Shown: positions 52,706-62,843 of the stretch, in pieces | Layout: each line of letters opens with the position of its first letter | Position numbering within the stretch: the stretch's first letter is position 1 | Origin: Bacteroidota bacterium | GTDB lineage: Bacteria; Bacteroidota; Bacteroidia; Cytophagales; Cyclobacteriaceae | Direction: 5' to 3' | Assembly (NCBI GenBank): GCA_018267215.1 | Contig: JAFDYX010000027.1 | Span: 1 to 64,000 of the forward strand | DNA length: 64,000 bases | Program-made: the position numbers and the translations under genes | The notes under the pieces: model-generated | Told to the model about the DNA's origin: nothing | What the model saw: the letters and a program-made list of their open reading frames with translations, nothing else | The model's database searches: none

Positions 52706-55075
52706 CTATTCGCTTTTCAAACTATTCACCGGGTTCATCACAGCAGCTTTCAAAGCCTGCAGGCTTACAATGGCCAACGTAAGAAGCAAAGCAAAAAAAC
52801 CTACGCCTGCCAGCACTTGCCACATCACCTCAGTATGGTATTGGTATTGTTGTAAAAAGTCGTTTAAAAACCACCACGCCACCGGAGCAGAAAACAAAAA
52901 GGCAAACACCACAAGCTTCGAAAAATCTTTGGAGATCAGCAGCACCAAGCTGCTGACGGGTGCCCCCAGCACTTTGCGGATGCCAATTTCTTTCATGCGC
53001 AGCTCTACCGTATAAGCGGCCAGCCCGAACAAACCAAGGCAGGTAATAAAAATAGCAAGCGCAGAAAAAATACCGGCCAGTCGGCTGATCAGATTGATAC
53101 TGGAAAATTTCTTTTCAAAATCCTGATCTACAAAACGATATTGAAATGGATAGTTAGGATTGAGTTTTTTAAATACCACTTCCACTTTTGCCAGTGCGTT
53201 GGGCATATCGGTAGTTGGCTGCAGGCGCAGGGTAACCGTGTTGCTCCACCCGGGGTTGAAAAACAAAGTCAGCGGCTCCACCGGGCTGTAGGGCGAATTC
53301 ATCACCATGTCTTGCATCACACCGATTATATGAAATTTTCCATCGCCCAAACCCAAAATGGTCTGCCCGATGGGGTCTTTCATGCCCATCATTTTTACTG
53401 CCGCTTCGTTTACAATCACGGCCGTACTATCGCTTTCAAAATCGCGCGAAAAATCGCGCCCGGCTATCATCTTCACGCCCATCGTTTCGGTATAATCATA
53501 CTCGGTGGCGATAGTGCTAAAGGCCACGCGGGCATTGTCGGTTTTACCAGGCCACTTCACTTCGTTGTTAGAAAAAATAGATGTAACCGGACTGTTGCTT
53601 TTGCAAACTGATTTAACTGCACCTGTGCGGATAAGCTCTTGCCGTATCGTTTCAAAATTCTTTTCTAACTCTCCGTTGGTCCAGATTTGGATTAAGTTCT
53701 CTTTGTTGTAACCGATGTCGCGGTTTTTTACGTGTTGTATTTGCTGATAAACGACAATGGTGCCGATGATCAGAAAAATAGAAAACCCAAATTGTAAGGT
53801 AACCAATACTTTGCGAGGTGTGCTGGCTCCTTTGCCTACATTCACTTTTCCTTTCAGCACTTGCGCGGCCTTAAACGAAGAGAGATAAAATGACGGATAG
53901 CTGCCGGCAAAAATACCGATCACTAAAACCAAACTCAGCGCACCCAACCACAGCACGGGGCTGGCGTAATCAATAAAAATATTTTTTTTCACCAGCAGGT
54001 TATACCCGGGCAGCGCGAGTTCTACCAGCACGATGGCCAACATAAAAGCAATGAATGTAATGCCAATAGATTCGCCCAAAAACTGCGCGATCAGTTGCCT
54101 GCGCCCCGAGCCTACACTTTTACGGATGCCCACCTCGCGCGCACGGCTTTCGCTGCGGGCGGTGGCTAAGTTCATAAAGTTGATGCAGGCAATAATCAAT
54201 ACAAATACGGCAATGGCGGTAAACAACCGAACATAGATAATCTGCCCACCGGTGTTCACGCCTTCTTCCCAATTGGAGTGCAAACGCCATTGGCTCATCG
54301 GGTGAAGAAATAATTTTGCTGTGGGCGCCTTGGGGTTGTTTTCTTTGATCAACGTGCCAATCGAATGATTGACATCCGCTTGCTGTGTTCCCTTTTGCAG
54401 CAGCACATACATCTGAAATGAATTGTTGTTCCAGCTCTGTTTTGCATTTTGTATCCAAGGTTGTGTTTTCTCATAAAAAGCAAAAGGCAAAACATAATCA
54501 AAATTGAAAGAAGATTGCTTGGGCACATCCTCCACAATGCCCGTTACTTTCAGTTCATCGCCTTGGTCTATACGGATAGTTTTATTCAGTGCATTTTCGT
54601 TATTGAAAAAAGCTATGGCAGTAGATTTAGTAATGACAATATTGGTGGGCTCTTTCAACGCTGTCTGCGGGTCGCCCGACAAAAACTTGAATCCAAAAAT
54701 TTTAAAGAAATCTTCACTAGCCGAAAGGCCGAGTTTGTTCAACCGCATATTCCCTGCCTGCAACATGTTTCCTTCGCCCCAGTTGGTCATCGCGGCATAT
54801 TTTATTTTACTTGATCTGGCAAGCAGGGCATCTTTTAGGCTGTACGGCATGCTGTTGCTCGTACCAACTCCTTCCGACCACTGCTGGCTTTGGTATAAAG
54901 AATAGATGTCTTGGTAGTTGGGATGGAATTTGTCGTACGAATACTCATCGGCCACCCAAAGAAAAATGAGCATGCTGGCAGCCAGCCCGATTGCCAGCCC
55001 ACCTACATTGATGGCAGAGTACGTGCCGTTTTTCAACAAACTGCGAAAGGCGATTTTAAAATAGTTGGTAAGCAT
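52706..55075 (-). CDS. ABC transporter permease (MacB/FtsX type), paralog 3
   Basis: This 789-residue permease has the same architecture. Landmarks are INVGGLAIGLAASML, SRAREVGIRKSVGSGRRQLI, QIQHVKNRDIGYNKENLIQ, MKEIGIRKVLGAPVSSLV and the end NPVNSLKSE. It is closest to paralog 5, sharing the QIQHVKNR segment and the AREVGIRK.VGS.R motif. It lies between the two more similar paralogs 2 and 4, so types alternate along the cluster. Confidence 0.9.
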   Translation of the reverse strand: MLTNYFKIAFRSLLKNGTYSAINVGGLAIGLAASMLIFLWVADEYSYDKFHPNYQDIYSLYQSQQWSEGVGTSNSMPYSLKDALLARSSKIKYAAMTNWGEGNMLQAGNMRLNKLGLSASEDFFKIFGFKFLSGDPQTALKEPTNIVITKSTAIAFFNNENALNKTIRIDQGDELKVTGIVEDVPKQSSFNFDYVLPFAFYEKTQPWIQNAKQSWNNNSFQMYVLLQKGTQQADVNHSIGTLIKENNPKAPTAKLFLHPMSQWRLHSNWEEGVNTGGQIIYVRLFTAIAVFVLIIACINFMNLATARSESRAREVGIRKSVGSGRRQLIAQFLGESIGITFIAFMLAIVLVELALPGYNLLVKKNIFIDYASPVLWLGALSLVLVIGIFAGSYPSFYLSSFKAAQVLKGKVNVGKGASTPRKVLVTLQFGFSIFLIIGTIVVYQQIQHVKNRDIGYNKENLIQIWTNGELEKNFETIRQELIRTGAVKSVCKSNSPVTSIFSNNEVKWPGKTDNARVAFSTIATEYDYTETMGVKMIAGRDFSRDFESDSTAVIVNEAAVKMMGMKDPIGQTILGLGDGKFHIIGVMQDMVMNSPYSPVEPLTLFFNPGWSNTVTLRLQPTTDMPNALAKVEVVFKKLNPNYPFQYRFVDQDFEKKFSSINLISRLAGIFSALAIFITCLGLFGLAAYTVELRMKEIGIRKVLGAPVSSLVLLISKDFSKLVVFAFLFSAPVAWWFLNDFLQQYQYHTEVMWQVLAGVGFFALLLTLAIVSLQALKAAVMNPVNSLKSE

Positions 55076-55199
55076 ATCGGTTCAACGTTTAATATTAATA
55101 TTCAAGGTTAGAAGAGTTGCAGGTTACAAGTTGCAGGTTACAAGTTGCAGGTTAGTCGGTACTCCATTTGAAATTTGTATTCTGTAATTTTTTATTGTG
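55076..55199 (-). repeat. Heptad intergenic repeat, copy upstream of paralog 3
   Basis: This is the same element as in the other gaps, with about two and a half 14-bp units (CAAGTTGCAGGTTA type) and the TTGAAC/TTAAAC words before the ATG; here the leader carries an extra ATTAATATT-type insertion. It shares gtactccatttgaaatttg near the following stop. Confidence 0.8.
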
Positions 55200-57626
55200 C
55201 TATTCACTTTTCAAACTATTAACGGGATTCATTAAGGCGGCTTTCATTGACTCAAAACTGACTGTTATCAATGCTATCAGCACTGCTACTACGCCCGACC
55301 ATACAAATATCCATCCGCTGATTTCTGTTCGATAGGCAAAACCTTGCAGCCACTTGTTCATGGCATACCAGGCAATAGGTGTTGCGATAACCAGCGCAAC
55401 CAAAACTAACATTACAAACTCAGATGATATCATCCTGACGATCTGCTGCACACTCGCGCCCATCACTTTGCGGATGCCGATTTCTTTCGTTCTGCGTTCG
55501 GCCATGTACGATGACAAGCCATATAACCCTAAACAACAAATAAATATGGCAACGGCTGCAAAGCCTGAAATGATACCTGCCATTTTATGATCTTCATCGT
55601 ATTGCCTTTGAATATCTTGATCTAAAAAGGAATATTCAAAAGGTGTTTCCGGAATTAATGACTTCCATATTTTTTCAATGGAATGGAGTGATTGATCAAA
55701 CTGAGTGGTGGACAACGAGATGACAACATTATCAAAAGTATTATCATTGTCTCCCATCTCAAATAACATCGGCTCGATCATAGAGCGCATAGAAACTTGA
55801 TGGAAATCTTCTACTACGCCAATCACTTCAAAATCATACCTATTTTTTTCATACTCAAAATGAATTTTTTGACCGATAGCTTTTTCGGGAGTAAACCCAA
55901 ATCTTTCAGCAGATGTTCTATTCAAAATCACATTTCCTTTGCTTTCAGATTTCCGATTCATGTTAAATGCTCTGCCTGCTATTATTTTCATGTCCATCAA
56001 TTCAATATATCCGTGATCTACACTGATACGTTTATTCAAAATAGCTTTATCCATATTTCCACCATCAGCATAAAACATCATGTCTGTAAGCACCTCAGAT
56101 CCGGGCATATACCCTGCCGCAGAGACGGCACTTATCTGGCTGATATTCAGCAACTCTTTTTTTAATGTTTGATAGTGCTGATGTGCTCCATCCGAACGAA
56201 GCGGTAAAACAATTTTTGATTCTGAGTTGAAACCAAGATTTTTATTACTGATAAACTTCAGTTGATCTGAAACAACGAAAATAGCACTCACCAGCACAAT
56301 GGCTATAATAAACTGAAACACTACAAGCCCCTGACGTAACTGGCCAGAAAAACTTCCGTTGCTAAGTTTTCCTTTCAATACTTCTGCCGGCTGAAATGAT
56401 GACAAATAAAAAGCCGGATAACTACCGGCAACAAGCCCAGTAACAATGGCAAGGATCAGAAGTGCCCAGGCAGAGTATATAATTGTTTCTCTTCCAAACA
56501 AAATGTTTTTTCCTGTAAGCTGATTAAATATCGGAAGAGAAAACTGAGTGATTACAATACTTAGTGCGATGGCAATTACAACGATAAGCATTGCTTCACC
56601 CAAAATCTGTTTGATCAATGACGACCGGAATGCACCCATCGTTTTGCGGATGCCTATTTCAGTAGCACGCTTGGTTGCTTTGGCAGTAGAGAGGTTCATA
56701 AAATTGATACAAGCAATGAGCAGAATAAAAATAGCGATGCTGCCAACCGTGTAGAGGTAGTATATACGAGGGCTTTGACTAAAGTCCGATTTCAAGTAAA
56801 TGTCTTTCACCGATTCAAGCAAAAGTGATTTCTGCATACCGTAGGCTTTCAATTCTTTTGCTCCGTATTTCTGTAGCACTTCGTTCATTTTTTTTTCAAC
56901 AGCTGTCCTGTCATGTCCTTTTACCAACCTAACGTATGACGGTACAAAGTTGTTGATAGCCCAAAAGTTTGCAGCCTCTGTTCGGATGTACTCAGCAATG
57001 CCACCAGAGCTTGTTATTGATATAAAAAAATTTGCTTTGATATGGCTTTTGTATTTATCAAAAAAAACACCTGTTACTTTATATTCTTGCGGCTGACCTG
57101 CTTGGGTAATAGAAATTATTTTATCGATTGCCGGTTCATTACCAAAAAGTTTGGTAGCGAGTTTATCAGAAAGAACAACCGAGTTTGCCTCCACCAGTGC
57201 CTTCTTAGGGTTGCCTTCTATTAATTTGTATCTAAACACTTCAAACAAAGTAGAGTCGGCAAGAAGCCCATCTGTTTCATAAAATAATTTATCTTGATAC
57301 CTGATCAGCTGTCGGGGCGCATTGGGTGGGTTGAGCACACGTACGGCAGTTTCAATTTCAGGAATTTCATTTTTCAACCCCATGGCAATGGCGGGCGAAG
57401 CATTAGTAGTTTTATTCAATCCTCGATCAGACTGAAATGAAGAAACGATACGGTACAAATCATCGAGCCGATTATGATGTTTGTCGTAACTCCATTCATC
57501 AACCATATAAAGCGATAACAACAAACAGCACGCTATACCAATAGCCAATCCAAAAATATTGATGGCCGAATAAGTTTTGTTGCGGATTAAATTGCGCAGA
57601 GCTATTTTAAGGTAATTGGTGAGCAT
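55200..57626 (-). CDS. ABC transporter permease (MacB/FtsX type), paralog 4
   Basis: This 808-residue permease has the same plan: INIFGLAIGIACCLLLSLY, ATEIGIRKTMGAFRSSLIKQI, TKEIGIRKVMGASVQQIV, KWLQGFAYRTEISGWIFVW and the end NPVNSLKSE. The C-terminal third pairs it with paralog 2. The gene appears intact, with no frameshift or missing domain. Confidence 0.9.
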   Translation of the reverse strand: MLTNYLKIALRNLIRNKTYSAINIFGLAIGIACCLLLSLYMVDEWSYDKHHNRLDDLYRIVSSFQSDRGLNKTTNASPAIAMGLKNEIPEIETAVRVLNPPNAPRQLIRYQDKLFYETDGLLADSTLFEVFRYKLIEGNPKKALVEANSVVLSDKLATKLFGNEPAIDKIISITQAGQPQEYKVTGVFFDKYKSHIKANFFISITSSGGIAEYIRTEAANFWAINNFVPSYVRLVKGHDRTAVEKKMNEVLQKYGAKELKAYGMQKSLLLESVKDIYLKSDFSQSPRIYYLYTVGSIAIFILLIACINFMNLSTAKATKRATEIGIRKTMGAFRSSLIKQILGEAMLIVVIAIALSIVITQFSLPIFNQLTGKNILFGRETIIYSAWALLILAIVTGLVAGSYPAFYLSSFQPAEVLKGKLSNGSFSGQLRQGLVVFQFIIAIVLVSAIFVVSDQLKFISNKNLGFNSESKIVLPLRSDGAHQHYQTLKKELLNISQISAVSAAGYMPGSEVLTDMMFYADGGNMDKAILNKRISVDHGYIELMDMKIIAGRAFNMNRKSESKGNVILNRTSAERFGFTPEKAIGQKIHFEYEKNRYDFEVIGVVEDFHQVSMRSMIEPMLFEMGDNDNTFDNVVISLSTTQFDQSLHSIEKIWKSLIPETPFEYSFLDQDIQRQYDEDHKMAGIISGFAAVAIFICCLGLYGLSSYMAERRTKEIGIRKVMGASVQQIVRMISSEFVMLVLVALVIATPIAWYAMNKWLQGFAYRTEISGWIFVWSGVVAVLIALITVSFESMKAALMNPVNSLKSE

Positions 57627-57736
57627 ATCGGTTCAACGTTTAATGTTCAAGGTTAGAAGAGTTACAGGTTACAAGTTGCAGGTTAGTAGGTACTCCATTT
57701 GAAATTTAAAATCTGTCATTTAAAATGATCATCGTG
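57627..57736 (-). repeat. Heptad intergenic repeat, copy upstream of paralog 4
   Basis: This shorter copy has one and a half 14-bp units, followed by the conserved words CTTGAAC, ATTAAAC and GTTGAAC before the ATG. The part near the following stop (aaatttaaaatctgtc) has diverged from the other copies. Confidence 0.78.
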
Positions 57737-60091
57737 TTATTCACTTCTCAAACTATTCACCGGGTTAGCCGATGCAGAGCGAACGGCCTGTGTGCCAACT
57801 ATAACCAATGTAAGCCCTAACGTGAAGAGCCCGGCAGCGGGTATAATCCACCAGGCGAAACTTACCCGGTAATGATATGCTTGCAGATAGTTATTCAGCC
57901 CCCACCACGAAACAGGTGCGGCTAACCCAAAGCCTACCAACACTAACACCGTAAAATCTTTTGACAACAGGTTAACAATGCCCAGTGTACTTGCTCCCAG
58001 CACCTTGCGGATACCTATTTCTTTGGTGCGCTGCTCGGCAGTAAATGTGGCCAGCCCAAATAGGCCTAAGCAGGTAATGAATACTGCCAGAAAAGCAAAC
58101 AGCGAAGCCAGTTTGCCGGTCAGGTTAATGGTGGCAAACTTGGTAGCAAACTGCTGATCTACAAAATGATATTCGAAAGGATTAGAGGGATTATATTTTT
58201 TAAATACACGCTCCACTTCTGCCAATGTGTTGTTCAGGTTGTCTGATTTTTCCAAGCGGATGGTAACCACTTCGGCTCCATTGGGGGTAAACAAAAAGAA
58301 ACCCGGCCGCACTTCGGCAAAGGGAGACGACATTAAAACATTGTCGAGCACACCTACTACCGTCCAGGTTTTGTTCCAGAGTTTTATCTGCGCGCCAACC
58401 GGATCGTGCAAGTTCATCACGTCAACGGCTGCCTTATTCAGCAGCATCGCGCTGCTGTCGCTTTTATGTTCTTCCAAAAAATCGCGGCCTTCCAGCACTT
58501 GGATGCCCATCGTCTTAGTGTAATTAGCTCCTACAATAACACGTGCAAACAATATCTCCCGCCCGGCAATTTTGCCTGGCCAATCCAGTGTGTTATTCCC
58601 GAAAATATCGGTAATGGGGCTGCTGGAAACCGTGAGCGATGAAGCCAGATGCGAGGCGGTTAACTCTTTTTCGATGGCAGGAAAATTTTTGCCCATCTCC
58701 GCGTTAGCGCTTACCATGATCAGGTTTTCGCGGTCATAGCCCACCTCCCGGTTTTTTACATGCTGTATCTGGGTGTAGATTACCAGCGTGCCCACCATCA
58801 GAAAAATAGAAAAGAAAAACTGCAGCGATACCAACACTTTGCGCGGGGCAATGGCTCCGCGCCCCACATTCAGATTTCCTTTCAGCACTTTTACCGGGTT
58901 GAACGAAGACAGGTAAAAAGCCGGGTAGCTGCCGGCAAAAAATCCTACTGCTAAAATAAATACAATAGAAAAGAACCAAAACAAAGGCGAGGCATACGCC
59001 ATATTGAGTTTCTTGTCAACCAATACGTTGTACAATGGCAACACTAATTCTACCAAAACAATGGCAGCCATAAATGCCATTGCTGTAACCAATACCGACT
59101 CGCCAATAAATTGCCCGATCAATTCTTTTCTTCTGGAGCCAACAGTCTTGCGTATGCCTACCTCGCGTGCTCTCCGTTCGCTGCGGGCAGTAGCTAAGTT
59201 CATGAAATTGATGCACGCTATTAACAGGATAAAACCTGCCGTAACCGAAAAGAGGCGCACCGATTCAATCATGCCCCCGCTTTGCTTTCCATTTTCAAAA
59301 TGTGAATACAGGCGCCACTCTTTCAGTGGTTGAATGAACATCTCACACTTCTCATCCTTTTTCTTCTCACGAAAAAGTGCCGTCAGTTTTTTATTCAAGT
59401 CATCCAGGTTGGCGCCTGCCTGTAGTTCTACCACGATTGGGTACGACTGGTCATCCCAATTATCTTTATGGCGCTTTGCCCAACTCTCTCCATAAATAAT
59501 CCATGGAGCCAGAAACTCGAAAGAGTACGATGAGTTGGACGGAAGGTCTTTCAAAATTCCGGCCACTTTAAAATCCGTTTTATTATCGAGGCGTACCATT
59601 TGCCCCATGGCATCCTGGTTGCCAAATAAGGCCTTCGCCACCGACTCGGTAATGAGGATAGACGTGGGGTCGTTCAACGCATTGGCCGATCCTTTTAAAA
59701 GAGGGAAACGAAACATCTGCAAAAATTCAGGACTAACGAACTGCCCCTGCTTACTGATTTTTTTTTCGCCTACCGACAATAAATAATTATTGGGCCAGTA
59801 CGCTACGGCTGTGTTCTTAATCCGGCTGTCGAATGTTTTCAGAAATTCATAAGGCCCCAGCGGAGCCGATTCGTAGGTAGCGGCTTTCCCTGAAAAATAA
59901 TCGGTGATCAAGATTTTGCCCAGCACATCTGCATTGGCATGGAAACGATCGTACGTTACTTCATCCCACACCCAAAGGGAGATCAGTAAGCTGCAGGCAA
60001 TGCCTACCGCCAACCCACCAATATTGATAAAAGAATAAACACTGTTTCGTGTCAGGTTTCTGAAGGCGATTTTGAGATAGTTGGTAAACAT
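57737..60091 (-). CDS. ABC transporter permease (MacB/FtsX type), paralog 5
   Basis: This 784-residue permease has INIGGLAVGIACSLLISLWV, RAREVGIRKTVGSRRKELI, QIQHVKNREVGYDRENLIM, TKEIGIRKVLGASTLGIV and the end NPVNSLRSE. It is the closest relative of paralog 3. It has both periplasmic domains and eight predicted membrane helices. Confidence 0.9.
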   Translation of the reverse strand: MFTNYLKIAFRNLTRNSVYSFINIGGLAVGIACSLLISLWVWDEVTYDRFHANADVLGKILITDYFSGKAATYESAPLGPYEFLKTFDSRIKNTAVAYWPNNYLLSVGEKKISKQGQFVSPEFLQMFRFPLLKGSANALNDPTSILITESVAKALFGNQDAMGQMVRLDNKTDFKVAGILKDLPSNSSYSFEFLAPWIIYGESWAKRHKDNWDDQSYPIVVELQAGANLDDLNKKLTALFREKKKDEKCEMFIQPLKEWRLYSHFENGKQSGGMIESVRLFSVTAGFILLIACINFMNLATARSERRAREVGIRKTVGSRRKELIGQFIGESVLVTAMAFMAAIVLVELVLPLYNVLVDKKLNMAYASPLFWFFSIVFILAVGFFAGSYPAFYLSSFNPVKVLKGNLNVGRGAIAPRKVLVSLQFFFSIFLMVGTLVIYTQIQHVKNREVGYDRENLIMVSANAEMGKNFPAIEKELTASHLASSLTVSSSPITDIFGNNTLDWPGKIAGREILFARVIVGANYTKTMGIQVLEGRDFLEEHKSDSSAMLLNKAAVDVMNLHDPVGAQIKLWNKTWTVVGVLDNVLMSSPFAEVRPGFFLFTPNGAEVVTIRLEKSDNLNNTLAEVERVFKKYNPSNPFEYHFVDQQFATKFATINLTGKLASLFAFLAVFITCLGLFGLATFTAEQRTKEIGIRKVLGASTLGIVNLLSKDFTVLVLVGFGLAAPVSWWGLNNYLQAYHYRVSFAWWIIPAAGLFTLGLTLVIVGTQAVRSASANPVNSLRSE

Positions 60092-60181
60092 GTTGGTTCA
60101 AAGTTTAATGTTCAGGGTTAGAAGAGTTGCAGGTTAGTAGGTACTCCATTTGAAATTTGTATTCTGTAATTTTTTATTGTG
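60092..60181 (-). repeat. Heptad intergenic repeat, copy upstream of paralog 5
   Basis: This is the shortest copy: one half unit (gttgcaggtta) remains between the conserved leader words and the conserved part near the following stop (ccatttgaaatttgtattctg). It shows that unit number varies between gaps. Confidence 0.78.
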
Positions 60182-62593
60182 CTATTCGCTTTTCAAACTA
60201 TTCACCGGGTTAGCCAATGCCGATTTTACCGAGCGATACCCCACCGTAGCCATAGCGATAACAAACGTAATAGCCAGTCCGCTGAAGAACACCAGCCCAT
60301 CCATGGCAATGCGGTAGGTGAAGGTGCTCAGCCATTGATCCATAACATACCACGCCAACGGAGAGGCTACGGCAAAGCCTATCAAAATCAGTTTTACATA
60401 TTCTTTGGAAAACAACAACACAATGCTTTCTGCCGATGCGCCCATCACTTTGCGCACACCCACTTCCTTGGTTTTTTGGTTGGCCATGAAAGTAGCCAAA
60501 CCAAACAACCCCAGGCAACCGATGAAAATAGCGATGGATGTAAACACTGTAATGAGGGTTGACATGCGCTGTTCGTTTTCATAAAACTCTTTCAGTTCTT
60601 CATCTAAAAATTTGTAAGAGAAAATATGTTCGGGGTAAGAAGCTTCCCATATTTTTTGAATTTGTTTTACCGTTTCCTGAAACCTACCCAGGTTTACCTT
60701 GATGGAAAGGTTAGAGTAGTTTCTCATCGTATTGTAAATCATGGTAGGCTCAATAGGCTCGTGCAATGACATGGTGTGAAAATCTTGCACTACTCCCACC
60801 ACGGGCAGATAAAAATTTCTACCGGCCGGTTTTATTTTTATGCCCAGCGCGTCTTCGGCACGCTGGAAGCCCATCAGTTTGGCCATCTTCAGGTTGACGA
60901 TATAGCCCTGAGCCGTATCGAGGTCGGGACTATTTTTGCCGGCTAATAATTTCAGTTCGTACAAACTAAGGTAGCGGCCATCGGCCGGTTTTAGCTGAAC
61001 ACCCAGCGGGTCGGCTTTCCCTTCCACAATCACATGCGTACTGTACACACTACCCGATGAAGGCGCATTAACACAAAGGCTGGCCTGCTGTATGCCCGGC
61101 ATCTTCAACACTTCTTCGCGCAGGGTTTTCATTTTGCTGGTGCCGTCCGAAAATCCGTTGCGTAAATTTTCCGGAATCGGGATATTCACCACCGCGTCTT
61201 TATTAAAACCTAAATCCTTCTTGTTGAAATAATCCATTTGCCGGATCATGACAAGTGTGGTGATGACCAAAAACTGGGAGATGACAAACTGCATCACCAC
61301 CAATGTTCTGCGCAGCATATAACCGGATGAATTTTTGTTGCTGATCAGATTTTTCATGGCAAACACCGGCTTAAAGCCCGACACCACAAAAGCCGGGTAC
61401 AGCCCCGCCAGCACAGATACCACGGCAATGAGCAACAAAAGAAAAAACAACAACTGCGGCTCATGTGCCCAATCCACCGACAGGTTGGTTTTTAAAAATG
61501 TATTGAGCGTGGGCAGTACGAGTTGGGCAAAGCCCACGGCCAATACCACTGACAGCAGCGTAACCAGCGATGACTCGCCCAAAAACTGCGCCACCAACTG
61601 CGTGCGCGTACTGCCCAATGTTTTGCGTATGCCTACTTCTTTCGACCTGCGGATGGCCTCGGCCGTAACGATATTGATAAAGTTGATGCAAGCCGTGATG
61701 ATCAGAAAAACAGCAATTACCAACATGGCTGTAATCTTTTCTTTGCTTACCGTGGTGTAGTTGTAGTTGTCGTAGCGCGTGTCGGAGTGGATGGTGGCCA
61801 GTGGCTGCACATGGTACACGGTATGGTCGTTGTTTTTATCGCCCTGGTATTTTTTGTAAAAGGCGGGCAGTCGTTTTTCGATTTCATCTATCGAAGTATT
61901 TTGTTTTAACAAAAAATAACATTGCTCATCGCTCCAGGTTCCATTCCACCCGGTTGCGTCTTTTTCTTTTTTGATGGTAACATAGGAGAGCACCACCTGA
62001 AAAGGGAAATCGGTATTGGCGGGAAAATCTTCCATGATGGCGGCCACTTTGTATTCTTTTCCATCGTGGGCAATCAGTTCGCCTACGGCATCGGTGCGGT
62101 TAAAAAATTTCTGGGCTGCTTTTTTGGAAAGGATGGCCTGGTTGGGTTCGTCCAGAATTTTTGAGGAAGCCCCGGCAATTATTTTTCTGTCAAAAATTTT
62201 AAAGAAGGCAGGTTGTGTAAACACAATGCCGTTGTCATCGCCAAATTTTTTTGCTGCTTCGTGGGGTTGGGGCACGGCAATCATGTCTCCCGCCCGGTAA
62301 GAGACGAACGCCACTTCTTCGGCTTCGGGAAAATCATTTTTAAATGCTTCCCAAAAGGCAGGCGGCACACCGGCAAAGTAGTTTTTTCCCTGGTTGCCAT
62401 CCGCTTCGTGCACCGTACGGTAAATGCGGTCAGCCTTGGCATGATACTGATCGAAACTGGTATGGTAACGCACCATTAAAAACAAAATCAAACTGGCGGT
62501 AACGCCCAGCGTAAGCCCGGCTACATTAATGGCTGTGGTGCTTTTGGAACGGATCAAATTGCGGAAGGCGGTAATGAGGTAATTGCGCAGCAT
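60182..62593 (-). CDS. ABC transporter permease (MacB/FtsX type), paralog 6
   Basis: This 803-residue permease is the first gene of the tandem series in transcription order. It has INVAGLTLGVTASLILFLMV, RSKEVGIRKTLGSTRTQLVAQF, TKEVGVRKVMGASAESIV and the end NPVNSLKSE. It is the most distinct copy. Its upstream gap (62594-62843) has no heptad element, so any cluster promoter would lie there. It is divergent from the Fic gene. Confidence 0.9.
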   Translation of the reverse strand: MLRNYLITAFRNLIRSKSTTAINVAGLTLGVTASLILFLMVRYHTSFDQYHAKADRIYRTVHEADGNQGKNYFAGVPPAFWEAFKNDFPEAEEVAFVSYRAGDMIAVPQPHEAAKKFGDDNGIVFTQPAFFKIFDRKIIAGASSKILDEPNQAILSKKAAQKFFNRTDAVGELIAHDGKEYKVAAIMEDFPANTDFPFQVVLSYVTIKKEKDATGWNGTWSDEQCYFLLKQNTSIDEIEKRLPAFYKKYQGDKNNDHTVYHVQPLATIHSDTRYDNYNYTTVSKEKITAMLVIAVFLIITACINFINIVTAEAIRRSKEVGIRKTLGSTRTQLVAQFLGESSLVTLLSVVLAVGFAQLVLPTLNTFLKTNLSVDWAHEPQLLFFLLLLIAVVSVLAGLYPAFVVSGFKPVFAMKNLISNKNSSGYMLRRTLVVMQFVISQFLVITTLVMIRQMDYFNKKDLGFNKDAVVNIPIPENLRNGFSDGTSKMKTLREEVLKMPGIQQASLCVNAPSSGSVYSTHVIVEGKADPLGVQLKPADGRYLSLYELKLLAGKNSPDLDTAQGYIVNLKMAKLMGFQRAEDALGIKIKPAGRNFYLPVVGVVQDFHTMSLHEPIEPTMIYNTMRNYSNLSIKVNLGRFQETVKQIQKIWEASYPEHIFSYKFLDEELKEFYENEQRMSTLITVFTSIAIFIGCLGLFGLATFMANQKTKEVGVRKVMGASAESIVLLFSKEYVKLILIGFAVASPLAWYVMDQWLSTFTYRIAMDGLVFFSGLAITFVIAMATVGYRSVKSALANPVNSLKSE

Positions 62594-62843
62594 AAAAAAG
62601 GAATTTATTTTTTGTTGCCACAGTATTCAATCTTAGTGCCACCCAAAAAACACCGTTTTTATAGCTTAGTAGCAGTTTTACTAAATATGATTAGATCAAA
62701 AACGAACTAAACCGTCCGTATTCGGGCATGAAACACAATTGACTTGGCGACATTAAATATTTCAAATTTTAATGTTTGATTGGGTTTACCACATTAAATT
62801 TGAGTAGTTAAACTGAAGCCGGCCTTAAGCACTGACACAAATA

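Noticed and set aside
52588..60181. Regularly spaced short repeats that could suggest a CRISPR array
   Set aside because: Repeats are 7- or 14-bp units directly joined without unique spacers, sit between permease genes, and no cas genes are present.
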